A stretch of 17,359 nt of DNA from an uncultured Angelakisella sp. (lineage in GTDB: Bacteria; Bacillota; Clostridia; Oscillospirales; Ruminococcaceae): assembly GCA_934524965.1 (NCBI GenBank), contig CAKSYU010000035.1, positions 1-17,359 of the forward strand, in the 5' to 3' direction. The notes below the pieces were generated by a model that saw only the letters and a program-made list of their open reading frames with translations, was not told the DNA's origin and ran no database searches. This document shows positions 6,554 through 13,515 of the stretch, one piece after another. Both the position numbers and the translations under genes were made by a program. Within the stretch, counting starts at the first letter, position 1. Every line of letters begins with the position of its first letter.

Positions 6554-7318
6554 ATGCAGCCGATTCGTATTCAAAAAGCCCTCAGCGAGGCGGGCGTTGC
6601 CTCCCGCCGCGCGGCGGAGGAACTGGTGCGCCAGGGGCGCGTGACCGTAAACGGACACAAGGCGGAGATTGGGCAAAGCGTAAACCCCGACCGTGATGTG
6701 ATCGCCGTGGACGGCAGACGGGTGTATTTTGCCCGCAAAAAGCAGTACCGCTACATTATGATGAATAAGCCCCGCGGCTATGTGACCACCCTCAGCGATG
6801 AACTGGGACGGCGCTGCGTCACCGACCTTTTGACCGGGGTAGAGGAGCGGGTCTATCCCATCGGGCGGCTGGACCGCAACAGCGAGGGATTGCTGCTCTT
6901 TACCAATGACGGCGAGCTGGCAAACCGTATCATGCACCCCGCCAGTCATATCAACAAGGTGTACCGCGTTACGGTGCGCCCTGATATCACCGATGAACAG
7001 GCAGCGGAGCTTTCCGCCGGTGTCAAGATCGGCGAGAATACCACTACGCTGCCCGCTACCGTCCTCATTTTGGAAAAGCAGCCGGGGCGTGTGGTGCTGC
7101 AAATCACCATCAGCGAGGGCAAAAACCGCCAGATCCGCCGTATGTGCGAAGCGGTGGGGCTGGAGGTAGTGCGGCTTAAACGCATTGCCGTGGGACCCAT
7201 CAAGCTGGGAATGTTACAGCCCGGGCATTGGCGTGACCTGAAGCCTGCCGAGCTGATCGCCCTGCGCGGCGCCATTACCAAGGCGGGCGCCAGCGGGAAT
7301 ACGGAGGGCAAAAAATGA
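6554..7318 (+). CDS. rluB: RsuA/RluB-family rRNA pseudouridine synthase
   Basis: A 254-residue cytoplasmic enzyme that converts a uridine of ribosomal RNA to pseudouridine. An N-terminal S4 RNA-binding domain covers about 1-60 (IRIQKALSEAGVASRRAAEELV, GRVTVNGHKAEIG). The catalytic domain follows with YIMMNKPRGYVTT and the active-site signature GRLDRNSEGLLLFTNDGELA, whose aspartate is the catalytic nucleophile. ISEGKNRQIRRMCEAVGLEVVRLKR closes the fold as usual for the family. Members modify 23S (RluB-like) or 16S (RsuA-like) rRNA; RluB is the usual assignment for Firmicutes copies, but the exact site cannot be told from sequence alone. The start is backed by AGGAG 8 bases upstream. The stop overlaps the next ATG by 4 bases (ATGA), so the two genes are translationally coupled. 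Confidence 0.93.
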   Translation: MQPIRIQKALSEAGVASRRAAEELVRQGRVTVNGHKAEIGQSVNPDRDVIAVDGRRVYFARKKQYRYIMMNKPRGYVTTLSDELGRRCVTDLLTGVEERVYPIGRLDRNSEGLLLFTNDGELANRIMHPASHINKVYRVTVRPDITDEQAAELSAGVKIGENTTTLPATVLILEKQPGRVVLQITISEGKNRQIRRMCEAVGLEVVRLKRIAVGPIKLGMLQPGHWRDLKPAELIALRGAITKAGASGNTEGKK

Positions 7319-7674
7319 TCGCTATTTTACCCATTCAGCCGGATATTCTGCAAATGATGGCGGAGGATACCGGCTTGGAAGCCGAGGGACCCGTTTGGGG
7401 TTACTTCGCCGCCGAGGGCACCAAAATGCTGGGCTACATCGTCGTGGAAAAGGCAGAGCCGGTGCGCGTCGTCGCCCTGCAGTGCGAGGACTTCGTCATT
7501 GCCGATGGTCTCCTGCGCCGGGCGCTGCACCCGTTCTACGAGGAGGGCAGCTGCGGCTATACCTTTGCCTGCGAGGTACCCATGCCGCTGCCCATGGTAT
7601 ACACCCGTCGGGGAGAGGGCAGTCTTGCTGCGCTTTTCGGGGCAAAATGCGCCGGAAACAGCGGAGAAATCTAA
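7315..7674 (+). CDS. Small protein of unknown function coupled to rluB
   Basis: A 119-residue soluble protein that I do not recognise with confidence. Its layout, with a strand-rich middle (GYFAAEGTKMLGYIVVEKAEPVRVVALQCED), a following helix (VIADGLLRRALHPFYEEG) and a last strand (CGYTFACEVP), is reminiscent of a shortened GNAT acetyltransferase fold. However, the acetyl-CoA loop (Q/RxxGxG/A) is missing, so enzyme activity should not be assumed. The ATG overlaps the rluB stop by 4 bases and is preceded by GGAGGG, so expression depends on rluB translation. A conserved link to the pseudouridine synthase would suggest a translation-related role, but nothing in the sequence proves it. Confidence 0.7.
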   Translation: MIAILPIQPDILQMMAEDTGLEAEGPVWGYFAAEGTKMLGYIVVEKAEPVRVVALQCEDFVIADGLLRRALHPFYEEGSCGYTFACEVPMPLPMVYTRRGEGSLAALFGAKCAGNSGEI

Positions 7675-7683
7675 AAAAACCTC

Positions 7684-7712
7684 TTGCGTTTTTTTTTCAG
7701 GAATGTTATCAT
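7684..7712 (+). promoter_or_regulatory. Promoter of rpsT
   Basis: TTGCGT (7684-7689) and TATCAT (7707-7712) are separated by 17 bases, placed 40 bases before the rpsT start codon. The spacer is T-rich. Transcription would begin near 7719. Confidence 0.6.
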
Positions 7713-7752
7713 AGCTAAGTACCGTCTAATAGTATGTAAGGAGGTGTAACAC

Positions 7753-7995
7753 ATGCCCAATATCAAATCCGCTAAGAAGAGAGTAAAGGTCATTGCTACC
7801 AAAACTCTGCGTAATAAGGCGATCAAGTCCGAGCTGAAGACCTATGTCAAGAAGGCTCAGAACGCCGAGGAGAACAAGGCTGAGGCAGTCCGCGTAGCGA
7901 TCAAGAAGATCGACCAGGCAGCCGCCAAGGGTATCCTGCACAAGAATACCGCCGCCAGAAAGAAATCTGCTCTGGCTCGCAGCCTGAACGCCTAA
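7753..7995 (+). CDS. rpsT: 30S ribosomal protein S20
   Basis: An 80-residue, very lysine-rich helical protein that binds 16S rRNA early in assembly of the small ribosomal subunit. The typical S20 pattern is clear: [13 protein letters not shown] at the start, [15 protein letters not shown], a middle [36 protein letters not shown] and a short tail SLNA. The length is normal for bacterial S20. It is preceded by a near-perfect AAGGAGGTG ribosome site and its own promoter, and followed by an intrinsic terminator at 8084-8120, so it forms a monocistronic unit, as often seen for this gene. Confidence 0.97.
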   Translation: MPNIKSAKKRVKVIATKTLRNKAIKSELKTYVKKAQNAEENKAEAVRVAIKKIDQAAAKGILHKNTAARKKSALARSLNA

Positions 7996-8083
7996 GTATG
8001 GCAGCACCCGCCCGTACCGTGTCAACGGGCATTCGCTGGGCACGGATCGTTCCCGTCCCATGCGCGCAGCCGAAGAATAAGAA

Positions 8084-8120
8084 ACTCGGAGATTGCAGCA
8101 CAATCTTCGGGTTTTTTGTT
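8084..8120 (+). terminator. Intrinsic terminator of rpsT
   Basis: A 12-bp stem (8084-8095 with 8101-8112, including two G-U pairs) with a CAGCA loop runs directly into a T-rich tail. The 88 bases between the rpsT stop and this hairpin also hold a small GCCCGT/ACGGGC stem (8010-8015/8025-8030) and no gene. Confidence 0.8.
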
Positions 8121-8225
8121 GTATCTTAGAGCCATGCACAAAAATAATAGTTTTTTTTGTTCAATTATCCCTTTTGCCGCACGACCAAAAGAGAGCCCCC
8201 ATTGACCCCATAAGGAAGTATCCCC

Positions 8226-9254
8226 ATGACCCTTTTTATCAACGATTACAGCGAGGGCTGCCACGAGAGAATTCTGGAAGCCCTTACCCGCACCAACCGT
8301 GTGCAAACTACCGGCTACGGCACCGATCCCTACTGCGAGGAGGCACGGGAGCTCCTGCGCCGTGAGATGGATTGCCCCACGGCGGAGATCCGGTTTTTAT
8401 CCGGCGGCACCCAGACCAATCTCATCGCCCTTACTGCCGCTCTGCGCCCGCACGAGGCAGTCATCGGCGCCGCCACTTGTCATATCTTCACCCACGAGAC
8501 CGGTGCGATAGAAGCCACCGGACATAAGGTGCTGGTCATTCCCGACGCGGAGGGCAAGGTGCGCCCCGCCGGTATCCTTGCCATGCTGGAGGAGCACCGC
8601 ATGGCGCCCCATATGGTCAAGCCCCGCGTGGTGTATATCTCCCAGTCTACCGAGGTCGGCACCGTCTATACCCGCGAGGAGCTGCAGGCGCTGCACGAGG
8701 TCTGCCGGGCGCACGATCTGCTGCTGTACGCCGATGGCGCACGGCTGGGTGTCGCACTCACCGCAGAGGGCTGTGATGTCACGCTGCGGGATATGGCGCG
8801 GTACTGCGACTTTTTCTGCATCGGCGGCACCAAAAACGGCGCCCTGTTCGGGGAAGCGCTGGTGCTGGTGAACCCTGTTCTCCAGCCGGACTTTCTGTAT
8901 ATCGTCAAGCAGCGGGGCGGTCTGTTCGCCAAGGGTCGTTTACTGGGCGTCCAGTTCGCGGAGCTGTTCCGTGACGGGCTGTATTACGAGCTGGCGCGTC
9001 ACGCCAACGGTGAAGCCATGCGCATCAAGGCGGCGCTCACCGCGCTGGGCGTGCGCTTTCAGGTCAATTCCCCCACCAACCAGCAGTTTATTTATTTGAC
9101 CGAGGGACAAGCCGATGCCCTGAAGCTGCGCTTCGCCATTGATGAGGAATGGCGTCGGGACGGCACCGTGGCGCTGCGCATCTGCACCAGCTGGGCGACC
9201 GACCCTGCCGCGACCGATGCCCTCATCGCCGCCCTGCGGGAGATCCTCGCATAA
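8226..9254 (+). CDS. Threonine aldolase-like PLP-dependent enzyme
   Basis: A 342-residue fold-type I PLP enzyme of the low-specificity L-threonine aldolase / beta-eliminating lyase group, expected to cleave L-threonine or allo-threonine to glycine and acetaldehyde in the cytoplasm. It starts with FINDYSEGCHERILEAL, the usual opening of this group. SGGTQTNLIAL is the phosphate-binding turn, HIFTHETGAIEATGHKV a conserved active-site segment, YADGARLG carries D170 that would pair with the PLP ring nitrogen, and CIGGTKNG carries K203, the likely Schiff-base lysine. Length fits the family. It has a moderate ribosome site (AAGGAAG) and ends before a strong terminator at 9318-9352, so it is a single-gene unit. 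Substrate choice (threonine, allo-threonine, phenylserine) cannot be read from sequence. Confidence 0.9.
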   Translation: MTLFINDYSEGCHERILEALTRTNRVQTTGYGTDPYCEEARELLRREMDCPTAEIRFLSGGTQTNLIALTAALRPHEAVIGAATCHIFTHETGAIEATGHKVLVIPDAEGKVRPAGILAMLEEHRMAPHMVKPRVVYISQSTEVGTVYTREELQALHEVCRAHDLLLYADGARLGVALTAEGCDVTLRDMARYCDFFCIGGTKNGALFGEALVLVNPVLQPDFLYIVKQRGGLFAKGRLLGVQFAELFRDGLYYELARHANGEAMRIKAALTALGVRFQVNSPTNQQFIYLTEGQADALKLRFAIDEEWRRDGTVALRICTSWATDPAATDALIAALREILA

Positions 9255-9317
9255 CCACAGATAGATCCCCTGTGAAAGCGGGAGGTAATTTAGAAGCTTC
9301 GCTATTTTGAAGAATAC

Positions 9318-9352
9318 CGGCATAGTCGCATTATTCGGCTATGCCGTTTTTT
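9318..9352 (+). terminator. Intrinsic terminator after the aldolase gene
   Basis: CGGCATAGTCG (9318-9328) pairs with CGGCTATGCCG (9336-9346) over 11 bp with one G-U pair, followed at once by six T residues. It also marks the left edge of the AT-rich patch. Confidence 0.85.
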
Positions 9353-9358
9353 CTGCTG

Positions 9359-9376
9359 TTGGCTTGAATGAGCCAA
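9359..9376. repeat. Short inverted repeat upstream of the dinD promoter
   Basis: TTGGCT and AGCCAA are perfect inverted 6-bp arms around a 6-base centre, located about 19 bases before the -35 box at 9395. It could be an operator or chance symmetry. Confidence 0.3.
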
Positions 9377-9394
9377 TACAAATTTGCGGTTGTT

Positions 9395-9423
9395 TTGACA
9401 AAAAGCATTCCAAGTAATATAAT
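9395..9423 (+). promoter_or_regulatory. Perfect consensus sigma-A promoter upstream of dinD
   Basis: TTGACA (9395-9400), exactly 17 bases, then TATAAT (9418-9423). Both hexamers and the spacer are ideal. Transcription would start near 9430, leaving a leader of about 205 bases before the dinD-like ATG. No Gram-positive LexA box (CGAAC-N4-GTTCG) is visible around it. Confidence 0.75.
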
Positions 9424-9635
9424 GTAAGATAAATCCAAGATGAGGTGTGGGAACCATATTCTTGTGACACCTAAATAAAAGAGGAAATCGGTGATTTCGG
9501 ACAGAAAATGATAACTATCGTTCTGAGTATGAAATTTCCCGTTAAGCAGATGACACTGAGAAGCGTGTTTGTATCTGTAAGGGCGGGGGAGTTTCTTAAA
9601 GAAATGTCTGTGACGAATATAAAGGAGGGTGAACA

Positions 9636-10502
9636 ATGGATAAAAAAAGAGTCGGTCAAATTAAGGAGCAATTTGATCTTGTGATACATAGTGATCAGGA
9701 GGCACATGTCGAATTTTGGTATGCGCGCGACCTGATGCCTCTTTTTGGCTATGAACGGTGGGAGAACTTTGAAAAAGCAATTAGGCGTGCCATCGAATCC
9801 TGCGAAACCAGTGGGATAGAGGTTTCGGACCATTTTCGTGAGATCACGAAAATGGTCCGATTGGGAAGTGGCTCACGGCGGGAGATTAAGGATTATATGC
9901 TTACCCGTTATGCTAGCTATTTGATTGCTCAGAATGGGGATCCCAAAAAAGAAGAAATCGCATTTGCGCAAAGCTACTTTGCCGTTCAAACTCGAAAGCA
10001 GGAACTGATTGAAGAACGCATTTCACTTATTGAACGCACGGAAGCCCGGGGCAGATTGCGGGAATCCGAGAAACGGCTTTCACAAAATATTTATGAGCGC
10101 GGTGTAGATGATGAAGGATTCGGTCGCATTCGCTCAAAGGGCGATTGTGCACTATTTGGCGGCTACACAACGCAGGAAATGAAGGATCGGCTTGGTGTAA
10201 AAGATGGTCGCCCGCTGGCTGATTTTCTGCCGACGCTTTCTATAGCAGCAAAGAACCTTGCGGTAGAAATGACCAACTACAATGTTGAGGAGAAGGACCT
10301 TCAAGGCGAATTCGCCATTACCGGAGAACATGTGCAGAACAATCAATCCGTGCGGGACATGCTTGGTCAACGAGGAATTCGACCGGAGAATCTGCCTGCT
10401 GCAGAAGACATTAAAAAACTGGAACGGCGAGCGAAATCACAGGAAAAGAACCTAGCTGCACAATCCGGAAGACTCCCTTGCGAAATCGATGAGGACAAGT
10501 AA
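9636..10502 (+). CDS. dinD: DinD-like DNA-damage-inducible protein
   Basis: A 288-residue protein resembling DinD of enterobacteria (274 residues in E. coli), an SOS-induced protein linked to RecA control in that organism. Residues about 22-110 look like a Bro-N-type domain (EFWYARDLMPLFGYERWENFEKA; SDHFREITKMV; IKDYMLTRYASYLIAQNGDP), found in phage antirepressors and DinD. Residues about 115-150 are a charged coiled-coil region (TRKQELIEERISLIERTEAR), and the C-terminal part has LFGGYTTQEMKDRLGVKDGRPLADFLP, typical of DinD. AAAGGAGG lies 7 bases before the ATG. A perfect 17-bp-arm inverted repeat lies within codons of the Bro-N region (9825-9860). Base composition is AT-richer than the flanks and codons such as ATA and AGG occur, which suggests horizontal acquisition. 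SOS control is not supported here because no LexA site was found. Confidence 0.88.
   Translation: MDKKRVGQIKEQFDLVIHSDQEAHVEFWYARDLMPLFGYERWENFEKAIRRAIESCETSGIEVSDHFREITKMVRLGSGSRREIKDYMLTRYASYLIAQNGDPKKEEIAFAQSYFAVQTRKQELIEERISLIERTEARGRLRESEKRLSQNIYERGVDDEGFGRIRSKGDCALFGGYTTQEMKDRLGVKDGRPLADFLPTLSIAAKNLAVEMTNYNVEEKDLQGEFAITGEHVQNNQSVRDMLGQRGIRPENLPAAEDIKKLERRAKSQEKNLAAQSGRLPCEIDEDK
9825..9860. repeat. Perfect 17-bp inverted repeat inside dinD
   Basis: The arms at 9825-9841 and 9844-9860 are exact inverted copies (TCGGACCATTTTCGTGA / TCACGAAAATGGTCCGA) with only GA between them. It encodes the SDHFREITKMVR segment of the DinD-like protein. On RNA it would form a very stable hairpin with almost no loop; on DNA it could extrude or bind a dimer. 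Confidence 0.85.
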
Positions 10503-10706
10503 TGACCTGTAGACTGGAACTGACCTGAAACGGCAAGAGAGAATTGCTTCGGATAAAGCTTTGCCTACTGATTGAAGTGCCGAGTTATCTAGTGCTGTGG
10601 GATTTTTTTATATGGGTGAAGCTCAACCTATATGCTTTAAGTCGTTGAGTTCTTTCCACCGCCAAATGTCACCTGTTGGCTGATTAGGATATACGGGGGT
10701 GTGCTT
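10503..10706. other. Gap between dinD and the zinc-ribbon gene
   Basis: No supported gene. There are two TGACCTG copies 18 bases apart (10503 and 10521) and a CTCAAC / GTTGAG inverted pair around 10622-10649, but no convincing promoter or terminator. Confidence 0.4.
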
Positions 10707-11243
10707 ATGGGATTCTTATTAAAAGTTCTGTGTGCGGGAGTAGCTGTTGCGGGACTGAAGAAAATCAAGCATGATGTTAATGATGAAAATCGACGAAAAA
10801 GTACTGTGTGCCGATTTGATGGAGAAATTTCTAAAGAAGAACTCTATGTTATGGTTAAGCGCAGTGGGAAAGGAATTCGACGCCTTACCAGCTTATATGC
10901 GGATGGCACAATGGTTTACGGTACCGTGCGTTCACAAAGCGGTATTTCAGATTGGTGTTTTAGGGGAGATTTCAATGACTATGGAAAGCTGACGGGGAGG
11001 TATTGGCTCTCTACTGATAATGATGATTCGGATATTCCTAAGATAGTTGCTGCTCGTATTGCCCAACAAATCAATTACTACCCGGATTGTCTGGATGATA
11101 ATTTCAATGAGGAATTATATCAAGAGTGGGTTCAAGAGCGGCGGCGTGAACAGGCAGGAGCATACTGCCCATATTGCGGGAAGCAAAACCTGAATGCGGA
11201 TGCAAAGTTTTGTGCGTATTGTGGGAGGCGTTTTCAAGTTTAA
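10707..11243 (+). CDS. Zinc-ribbon protein of unknown function
   Basis: A 178-residue protein with an N-terminal hydrophobic stretch (GFLLKVLCAGVAVAGL, about 2-17) that may be a weak membrane anchor or signal. The central region is strand-rich and unrecognised (CRFDGEISKEELYVMVKRSGKGIRRL, YADGTMVYGTVRSQSGISDW). The C-terminal zinc ribbon has two knuckles, CPYCG and CAYCG, 14 residues apart, with the typical FCAYCGRRF ending. A GTG at 10701 is in frame, but GGGGGTG at 10695-10701 is a ribosome site placed 5 bases before the ATG at 10707, so the latter is preferred. It lies 204 bases after dinD and 26 bases before the LOR-domain gene, probably in one transcript with the latter. Base composition is AT-rich like its neighbours. 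Confidence 0.75.
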   Translation: MGFLLKVLCAGVAVAGLKKIKHDVNDENRRKSTVCRFDGEISKEELYVMVKRSGKGIRRLTSLYADGTMVYGTVRSQSGISDWCFRGDFNDYGKLTGRYWLSTDNDDSDIPKIVAARIAQQINYYPDCLDDNFNEELYQEWVQERRREQAGAYCPYCGKQNLNADAKFCAYCGRRFQV

Positions 11244-11269
11244 TTTGTTGTGCAGGGGGGGAAACAAAC

Positions 11270-11872
11270 GTGGGCTTTTTAGGAAAGATGGTTGCAAAGG
11301 CTGTGGCACGTAAAGTGGAGACTGCTGTCGTGTATGGTGTGGACAACTATATGGAAAAAACTCGTTCCGTTAATGCTCTTATTAACAAAAGCACCGCAAA
11401 CTATATGCTCATTATTAAGAAAAAGAGCATGTCTGCTAAGCGCGATTTTACTGTTTATGATGAATTCAACAATAAAAAGTATGAAGTAAAAACGGACGCG
11501 CTTACATTTGGACACCCATGCATCCGTCTGTATGATATAGAGGACCACGAAATCGGTAAAGTCAAACTTGCTTCAAAAACTGGCATGAGAACGTACACGC
11601 TGTTTCTTAATGACGAAAAAATTGGTACGATTACCCAAAGATTATCTGTAAAGATCAAATTGGATCTCAACTTCAATGGCTGGCATCTGGACGGAAATCT
11701 CATAAAAAGCAACTTCGCGGTAACAGATAGGAACGGGAACCAAATCATGAAGCTTAGCGACGCGTTTTCATCTAGGGAGACTTATGTGCTGGAAATGAAT
11801 AATCGTGAACATGAAATTGTGGCACTTCTTCTGGTTATGGCTGTCGAGATTGTACTCTACGGTAATAATTAG
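11270..11872 (+). CDS. LURP-one-related (LOR/tubby-like) protein
   Basis: A 200-residue protein with the look of the LURP-one-related family (YxjI-like in Bacillus; beta-barrel related to tubby and phospholipid scramblases). Repeating strand motifs are seen: MLIIKKKSMSAKRDFTVYDE, KKYEVKTDALTFGHPCIRLYD, HEIGKVKLASKTGMRTYTLFL, NGWHLDGNLIKSNFAVTD, NQIMKLSDAF, then a final hydrophobic helix HEIVALLLVMAVEIVLYG. This matches the family plan of a 12-strand barrel around a C-terminal helix. The start is GTG at 11270, 8 bases after GGGGGG (11255-11261); a longer in-frame reading from 11174 overlaps the zinc-ribbon gene and lacks support. The bacterial function of the family is poorly known; membrane or stress roles have been suggested. 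It ends the AT-rich patch. Confidence 0.78.
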   Translation: MGFLGKMVAKAVARKVETAVVYGVDNYMEKTRSVNALINKSTANYMLIIKKKSMSAKRDFTVYDEFNNKKYEVKTDALTFGHPCIRLYDIEDHEIGKVKLASKTGMRTYTLFLNDEKIGTITQRLSVKIKLDLNFNGWHLDGNLIKSNFAVTDRNGNQIMKLSDAFSSRETYVLEMNNREHEIVALLLVMAVEIVLYGNN

Positions 11873-11957
11873 CTTTTACATAATTATTTCTGCAGCAGGA
11901 AACACAGGAACGAAAAACCAGGAACAGGGACAGCCAGCCAATAGAGGAACCCGCACT

Positions 11958-12047
11958 CAAAAATATCTCACCGATATTTTTGATGTTTCGCGCAAAGGAG
12001 CCGTTTCGCTTGCTGCGGCAAGCGACCAGCCTTTTGAAAAAGGCTGG
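11958..12047. repeat. Cluster of three perfect hairpins at the right edge of the patch
   Basis: Three perfect hairpins follow one another: CAAAAATATC/GATATTTTTG (11958-11982, 5-base loop), CGCTTGC/GCAAGCG (12007-12024, 4-base loop) and CCAGCCTTTT/AAAAGGCTGG (12026-12047, 2-base loop). The last two are one base apart. The 244 bases between the LOR stop and the carboxypeptidase stop hold no gene. The arrangement suggests a small interspersed repeat or palindromic element rather than a single terminator, though the last one could stop plus-strand transcription. Confidence 0.6.
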
Positions 12048-12063
12048 AGCCAAAACTTTTTAC

Positions 12064-12097
12064 AAAAACCTCCCCCGCAGCACCCTGCGAGGGAGGT
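12064..12097 (-). terminator. Terminator of the scpA-dac operon
   Basis: A 13-base stem (12068-12080 with 12085-12097, one mismatch, 4-base loop) is followed on the minus strand by a T-run (A-run 12064-12068 on plus). It lies 20 bases downstream of the carboxypeptidase stop codon. Confidence 0.8.
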
Positions 12098-12116
12098 CTG
12101 TTTGTTTGGGAGCATT

Positions 12117-13466
12117 TTAATAGCTTCTATCCGAATACCTGCTGCGGTGGCGCTTCTTCTTTTTGTTGTGCTGCACCGCGTACACAATGTAGGCGATCAC
12201 CGCGATCACTATGACGATCAGAACGATCTTCGCCGCCGTGCTGCTCAGGATTGCCCCGATGGTGCCCAGCGCCTTGCGGAACCAGCTCAGCGTAAAGTCC
12301 TGCGTCGCCACCAGCTCCGCCGTGCCGATCTCCTCACCCATCAGCATGATGTGCAGCGTGCCCACTGTGTCGCCCGCCGCGATGGGCGCCTCCACGCTTT
12401 CAGGCAGCTCGGTATTATAGATGATGCTGTCCAGCGAGATATCGTCCCGCAGCAGCTTCACCACATCGTCCTTCACCGCCAGCTTGGCTATCTTTCCGTC
12501 GCCGGAGTATTTCACCGGCACCTCCGCCATCAGCTCACCCTGCTCCAGCAGCGTCTTCAGCGAAAAGGTACCGAATGCCCAGCGGTATAGCTGCCGTGTC
12601 TCTATAAAGTTCTGGAACGGCTCCGCCGCGGTAACGGGCGCGCCCATCACCACACAGAAGTAATGGTAGCCGCTATCCTCCGCCTGGCTTACTACGCACC
12701 GCCCCGCCTCATCGGTGGAGCCGGTCTTGATGCCGACCACCGGCGCGTAGTAGTAGGGACTGCTGGTCAGCAGCATTTTGTTGGTGGAGTATTGCCACAG
12801 GTCACTGTGCTTGTTGGTCTGCCCCAGCTGCACGGCGTAGTTTTTTACAATGGAAGCAAAGATGGGGTTCTGCATGGCGTATTTCGCCATGATCGCCATA
12901 TCCCGCGCGGTGGTGTAGTGGTTATCGCTGTGCAGACCGGTGGGGTTGGTAAAATGCGTCCCCGTGCAGCCCAGCGCCTTTGCCTTATCGTTCATCATCT
13001 CCACAAAGGTGGTGATGTCCCGCGGCATAAAGTCCGCCATACCGCCGCTGCCCACATAGCCCGCCAGTATCATGGCGGATTCGTTGCCGGACTGCACCAG
13101 CGCCGAGGTCAGCAGCTGCCGGATGGTCAGCTCCTCCCCGACGATCAGCCCGCCCAGCGAGGCGTTGGTGCCGTACAGCATATCCTGTATCCACATGGGG
13201 TAGGTGGAGGTCTCACCGTCCAGATCCTTTACATTTTCCAGCACCAGTATCGCCGTCATGATCTTGGTCAGTGAGGCAGGGTACATCTGCTGGTCGATGT
13301 TTTTCTCATACAGCACCAGTCCGGTATCCAGGCTTTCCAGATACACTGCCTTGCTGGTCACGGTAAAGTCCGGTTCGTAGCTGATGGCAGCCGCCGGCGA
13401 GAACAGCATCACCACAGCCAATATAAATGCCAGCAGCCCGCTTAGCAAACGGTTCCCTCCGCGCAT
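12117..13466 (-). CDS. Serine-type D-alanyl-D-alanine carboxypeptidase
   Basis: A 449-residue exported low-molecular-weight penicillin-binding protein of the DacF/PBP5 kind, which trims the terminal D-alanine of peptidoglycan side chains. A signal peptide covers about 1-28 (LLSGLLAFILAVVMLFSPAAA). The catalytic triad of motifs is complete: SLTK (S65, K68), SGN (126-128) and KTGS (K247). A PBP5-type C-terminal beta domain follows (about 300-390). Instead of an amphipathic anchor there is a true transmembrane helix (about 412-432, IVLIVIVIAVIAYIVYAV) and a basic tail KKKKRHRSR. An ATG at 13490 is in frame, but GGAGGTG lies 7 bases before the ATG at 13466, which also gives the better signal peptide. 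It is last in the operon, 49 bases after ytfJ. Its place beside scpA/scpB and ytfJ suggests a role in sporulation or division wall synthesis. Confidence 0.93.
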   Translation of the reverse strand: MRGGNRLLSGLLAFILAVVMLFSPAAAISYEPDFTVTSKAVYLESLDTGLVLYEKNIDQQMYPASLTKIMTAILVLENVKDLDGETSTYPMWIQDMLYGTNASLGGLIVGEELTIRQLLTSALVQSGNESAMILAGYVGSGGMADFMPRDITTFVEMMNDKAKALGCTGTHFTNPTGLHSDNHYTTARDMAIMAKYAMQNPIFASIVKNYAVQLGQTNKHSDLWQYSTNKMLLTSSPYYYAPVVGIKTGSTDEAGRCVVSQAEDSGYHYFCVVMGAPVTAAEPFQNFIETRQLYRWAFGTFSLKTLLEQGELMAEVPVKYSGDGKIAKLAVKDDVVKLLRDDISLDSIIYNTELPESVEAPIAAGDTVGTLHIMLMGEEIGTAELVATQDFTLSWFRKALGTIGAILSSTAAKIVLIVIVIAVIAYIVYAVQHNKKKKRHRSRYSDRSY

Positions 13467-13515
13467 GATAAAACACCTCCGCAAATTCATTCTGTTTCTG
13501 CTGTGCCCAAGCGGA

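Noticed and set aside
9361..9635. LexA (SOS) box upstream of dinD
   Set aside because: Only a half match (GGAAC at 9448-9454 region) to the Gram-positive CGAAC-N4-GTTCG box was seen; the second half is absent.
9331..9636. 101-codon frame on the minus strand before dinD
   Set aside because: It covers the terminator of the aldolase gene and the consensus plus-strand promoter, has no good ribosome site and looks non-coding.
11805..12590. 261-codon frame on the plus strand
   Set aside because: It passes through the hairpin cluster and runs antisense to the carboxypeptidase gene; the histidine/glutamine/arginine-rich translation is typical of a shadow frame.
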